Source: Eretmocerus hayati
Taxonomy: Eukaryota > Arthropoda > Insecta > Hymenoptera > Aphelinidae
Reading direction: 5' to 3'
Length of the DNA stretch: 64,000 nucleotides
NCBI GenBank assembly: GCA_029851415.1
Contig: CM056742.1
Span: 81,458,748-81,522,747, forward strand
The notes under the pieces were generated by a model that searched no databases, had not been told where the DNA came from, and saw only the letters and a program-made list of their open reading frames with translations. The translations under genes and the position numbers were made by a program. Shown here one piece after another: positions 61,154-64,000 of the stretch (position 1 is the first letter of the stretch; every line of letters begins with the position of its first letter).

Positions 61154-61363
61154 CGCCTCGTAAAATCAAACTATACGAAATCTACAGGCAGGCTTGTTCT
61201 CAAATCTCGAAACTTAGAAAATCCACCAAAGCCAAAGATGATGAGCTGAAAGAGTTGAGGCGTGCTTACCAGATGGAGATTTCGATCAAATTGAAAACGA
61301 TTTGAGCAAAGTGCAATTCAATTTTATTAAGAGCCAGCTCCGGAATGTGAAAAAAAATCAGGG
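61117..61363 (+). pseudogene. Fragment: TPRK motif and coiled-coil region
   Basis: 61,117-61,305 reads SIELERTQMTPRKIKLYEIY followed by a Lys/Glu-rich helix (ISKLRKSTKAKDDELKELRR), as between the THAP and catalytic parts of P-type transposases. The frame shifts near 61,280. The next frame, to about 61,363, reads ENDLSKVQFNFIKSQLRNVK, ending in an A8 and a G5 run where the frame changes again. Confidence 0.75.
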
Positions 61364-61366
61364 GGT

Positions 61367-61795
61367 ATGCGTTGGACTATTGGAGATGAAGTTTTTGCAT
61401 TGACCATTTTCAAAAGAAGCTCTCGACTGTATAAATATTTGAGAGCACATTCTGAGCTCCCATCAATCCGAACTCTACAAGTCATTTTATCGCAGATACC
61501 CTTCGGAACAGGAATTTATGAAGCTATGCTTGAAATGATCAAAATTCAGGTTAAAAAAATGACAGAAGCTGAGAGGCAATGTGCCCTTGTTTTCGACGAG
61601 ATTCAATTGAAAAAAGGACTGTATTATCAAAGAAACTTACAGAAATTATATGGCTATGTAGATCTCGGCCATCTTGGACGTCAAAATGTTTTGGCAGACC
61701 ACGCTTGCGTTTTCATGATCCGAGGGCTTAAAAAAATTCTAAGCAAGTACTCAGCTACTATTTTACTGGTAATGTTATCGCTGCTGAGGATCTGA
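61367..61795 (+). pseudogene. Fragment: RNase-H-like domain, first part
   Basis: The fragment reads MRWTIGDEVFALTIFKRSSR at its start and CALVFDEIQLKKG in the middle. The Asp at 61,595-61,597 is in the position of the first catalytic acid of the family. Frame is lost near 61,760 at TATTTTACTGG; the protein pattern resumes in the next frame as YFTGNVIAAEDLKEIVPHL. Confidence 0.85.
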
Positions 61796-62661
61796 AGGAA
61801 ATCGTCCCTCATTTGATAGATACTTTGAAGGGCATCGGCCTCGAAACGAAAGCTGTCATCTGTGATCAGGGACCTACTCAAGTAAGAGCGGTGAAAGAGT
61901 TGGTCGCTGAAACTACGGGTGACAGGAAAAATCATTTCTTCATGCACAATGAGGAGGAAATTTTCATCATTTATGATGTTCCACATCTTCTGAAGAATAC
62001 GTGCAATTGTTTAATCAAAAACCGAATAGCCTTTGATCGTAAAGTTGCCATCAACCCAGAGACAGGGGAAGAAATCATATGTGAAAAAATAGCTGAAATG
62101 AGCCATATAAAGCAAGCTTTCGACCTTAGTGAGAGACAGCAGTTCAAAATGCTGCAAAAACTCAGAGAGACTCATTTTCATAGGGATGACTCTTATATGA
62201 AAATGAAAGTTTGTGTTGCTGCACGGCAACTCAGCCACAGCATGGCAGCCGCAATCGCAAATTATTGTACTACCGGACTCATGCTAGCAAACTCCCTGCA
62301 TACGACAGAGTTTGCTCACTTCATCGATGAGCTTTTTGATTCAGCGAATGGGTCGACGTTACGTCCTCAGAACGGAAAGGAATATAGGCAAGTCGTCACT
62401 GATAATTCAGAACAAGTCGAGTTCTGGGATGAAGCCCTCAAAAAAATATCGCAGTGCAGAATTTATAGCTTGAAAGATGGTAGAGATGTGACGAATAGCT
62501 TCGAATTTGTATACGGATGGACGACTACAATAAAATCACTCAAGAGCTTGTGGCAATATTTGAAAAATGTTCACTCTTTCAAATTTTTTTCTCCGCGTCA
62601 AGCCAACCAAGACCCTGTGGAAAATCTCTTGCCAAATTCGACAACATGGAATTACGAATGA
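61759..62661 (+). pseudogene. Fragment: catalytic core and GTP-binding-type insertion
   Basis: This is the longest intact piece, about 300 codons. It contains ETKAVICDQGPTQVRAVKEL (second catalytic Asp at 61,864), FIIYDVPHLLKNTCNCLIKN (boundary of the inserted domain), a long middle part and FFSPRQANQDPVENL (likely catalytic Glu at 62,620). Only single-residue departures from the family pattern are seen, so the frame was under selection until recently or the interruptions elsewhere are sequence errors. It ends in a frameshift near 62,625. Confidence 0.88.
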
Positions 62662-62957
62662 CAATCCTATATGTTCTCACTTCATTGGATCTCTAAAGAC
62701 ATGCGTAATAAACAAATTGAGCATGCCCCGGGGAAATTACAAAAAACTGCGAAGATGACGACTGTACCATACTAGAGAGCCTGTCTCAATTCCTGCATGC
62801 TTTGAACAGCCACCGAGATGATAGCGTTTTTACATCGCAAGATTCTGTTACGGGGAAAACAGTATCCGTTCCGGAAGAAGCTATTGATGAGGCTATTCTG
62901 GGAAAGTTGACGAATCGGATGATGTATCCGCGGCAACTTATGTGGCGGGCTGGTTGA
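62626..62957 (+). pseudogene. Fragment: post-catalytic region, two frames
   Basis: IRQHGITNDNPICSHFIGSL and KTCVINKLSMPRGNYK are read to an A6 run at 62,741. The frame then shifts to NCEDDDCTILESLSQFLHAL and continues to about 62,900. The TGA at 62,955 belongs to a frame already left by the protein pattern; similarity passes to the next frame near 62,900-62,910. Confidence 0.75.
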
Positions 62958-63397
62958 TAAAGAAAATCTCAGGTGTTCACGATTGTGAAAGATGCTCTTA
63001 CTCCATGCTGTCTCAGATAGTTACTAATAACCATATGTATGTATACTTCAAAGAAACGAGTGAGAAACAGAGGCTCAACTACGCATCTGATGATTTCACT
63101 AAATTGGTTAACTTGGCTCATGAATATTGTTATCGCCTCATTGACCAAAGAGGTTATGAGTTTAATCTGGAGATCCGATTTCAGGAAATTTATCTAGGGA
63201 AACTTAAGGAAAAGTTCCGATTTTGTGATGAACATGACAGAGTTTCTGACTTCCTGCAGGTTGGAATTCCATTCCTCATATTCAAGTACTGCAAAGACAT
63301 GAATAAAGTCGGAGGTAAAAGTGCTGGACACAATAAAAAAATGATCAAAATTACTCAAGGTCGTGTTGAGAAAAATCGCTCCAAAGCAAAAAAGTAA
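62907..63397 (+). pseudogene. Fragment: C-terminal domain of the transposase
   Basis: The frame reads DESDDVSAATYVAGWLIKKI, the C-terminal YVAGxLxKK-type motif of P transposases. It then has a Cys pair (HDCERCSYSML), a long helical part and a very basic tail (KNRSKAKK) ending at TAA 63,395-63,397. The tail length and poly-basic end are consistent with a natural stop codon. Confidence 0.8.
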
Positions 63398-63614
63398 GAA
63401 TAAATCATCATCAGTATTTCCACGGAAAGTCAGTCATTTAAAAATAGTTTGCGGATTACAAAAGGAGATTTTCAAACATTTATATAGCTTGCCGTTATTG
63501 TATATAATTGATTGCTCACTGATAATCTCACACCTGAATACCTGATTCAAATGCATGGTTATATATTTGATTACTTGCATTCTATAATATTTGTGATTCT
63601 CAAAGTGTTTGTTT

Positions 63615-63620
63615 AATAAA
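63615..63620 (+). promoter_or_regulatory. Poly(A) signal
   Basis: AATAAA about 220 bp after the transposase stop codon, followed within 35 bp by TGTTTGAGG. Plausible polyadenylation signal of the relic gene. Confidence 0.5.
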
Positions 63621-63934
63621 TTGTAAAATGTTTGAGGCTTCTGAATTATTTGCGTCCTTATTCCACCTGATCGAATTACTCTATGAAATTCCTTTCATTA
63701 GTGATCGCAACTCTTGACGAGAAAACGTCTTTATAACACAGCGAGAGACGGCGCGTATTTACGTTCAGTGCTTACAAAATCTCCAGTAGACCCGTATACG
63801 AGAAACATCACGTCTGTACCTTGTACATACATACCCCCCCCCCATTCACTTTTTTTTCAAAAGTAAAACTAGGCGAGTATGAGGTTTAGAAAAGAACCAT
63901 TCATCTCCAGTACATCAAAACTTCAAATTTTTTA

Positions 63935-63984
63935 CGACATGGTTTAAACTCTTGGAAGGAATGAGATCTAAAAAAACCATGTCG
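63935..63984. repeat. 11-bp perfect hairpin
   Basis: CGACATGGTTT (63,935-63,945) pairs perfectly with AAACCATGTCG (63,974-63,984) across a 28-base loop. Role unknown; it could be the tip of a further mobile element continuing beyond the window. Confidence 0.6.
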
Positions 63985-64000
63985 AGTATTTTTGACCCGA

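Larger units (their letters stand above)
60433..63397 (+). pseudogene. THAP/P-element-type transposase, broken
   Basis: Family: P-superfamily DDE transposases (Drosophila P element, vertebrate THAP9), which bind DNA through an N-terminal zinc-coordinating THAP domain and cut it through an RNase-H-like fold interrupted by a GTP-binding insertion. Seen here, in order: THAP-like sequence (FPNE.., KIWRHACG, FVCDDHFED, AVPKNL; about 60,500-60,700); an acidic Ser-rich linker; MTPRKIKLYEIYRQ and a coiled coil (61,150-61,260); RWTIGDEVFALTIFKRS; FDEIQLKKG (likely first catalytic Asp, 61,595); VICDQG (likely second Asp, 61,864); IYDVPHLLKNT; NQDPVEN (likely catalytic Glu, 62,620); IRQHGITNDNP; and YVAGWLIKKI in the C-terminal part. 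Total span is about 985 codons, in the range of the family. The first Cys pair of the THAP zinc site is not visible. About eight frameshifts and a TAA at 60,641 break it. No terminal inverted repeats were found. Confidence 0.9.
63398..64000. other. 3' flank of transposase relic
   Basis: AT-rich sequence without a gene. It holds a poly(A) signal (63,615), a C11 tract near 63,833-63,843 and an 11-bp-stem hairpin near the window end. No P-type terminal inverted repeat was recognised here or upstream, so the ends of the element, if it is one, are unknown. Confidence 0.6.

Noticed and set aside
60433..63397. Functional host THAP-domain gene in one frame
   Set aside because: Several reading-frame breaks are present as given, and splicing cannot bypass single-base shifts inside conserved motifs. 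It is therefore listed as broken, with sequence error left open.

Overview
This window is eukaryotic, non-genic heterochromatin-type DNA, probably from an insect or other arthropod. That guess rests on a P-element-type (THAP) transposase relic with a eukaryotic poly(A) signal and on an insertion resembling the Spy transposons described from invertebrates. The species cannot be named from the sequence. No host gene is clearly visible and no tRNA or rRNA was recognised.

Layout. (1) 1-38,806 and 43,683-55,803 are one head-to-tail satellite array with a monomer of about 141 bp, roughly 275 + 86 copies by length. Monomer variants recur in the same order over long distances, so the array has nested higher-order structure. 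The largest period is about 18.48 kb (926 matches 19,412; 11,607 matches 30,086), and the two copies differ by duplications and deletions of whole monomers. Shorter periods of about 3.4 kb, 2.4 kb, 4-mers, 3-mers and dimers appear toward the right. (2) 38,807-43,682 is a 4,876-bp fold-back element with 1.5-kb inverted arms. It sits exactly between AAA and TTT of a satellite monomer, with no target-site duplication. The uninterrupted version of the same monomer is present at 47,081-47,100. (3) 55,804-56,569 is a non-satellite spacer with two coding-like fragments. (4) 56,570-57,536 holds seven satellite monomers in inverted orientation. (5) 57,537 to about 58,566 is a second, unrelated tandem repeat (about 200-bp subunits, about 397-bp dimer). 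(6) About 58,567-60,430 is non-coding DNA with hairpins and a possible promoter. (7) 60,433-63,397 is a broken THAP/P-type transposase. It is recognisable from its THAP domain to its C-terminus but is cut by about eight frameshifts and an in-frame stop, several of them at short homopolymers. (8) 63,398-64,000 is its 3' flank, with a poly(A) signal and a terminal hairpin.

How it fits together. The satellite evolves by unequal exchange, with several visible junctions falling in or near its C-tract. Transposons have entered it. The array edge at 55.8-58.6 kb shows an inversion and a microhomology join to another satellite. The long open frames across the satellite follow from a repeat length divisible by three and are not genes.
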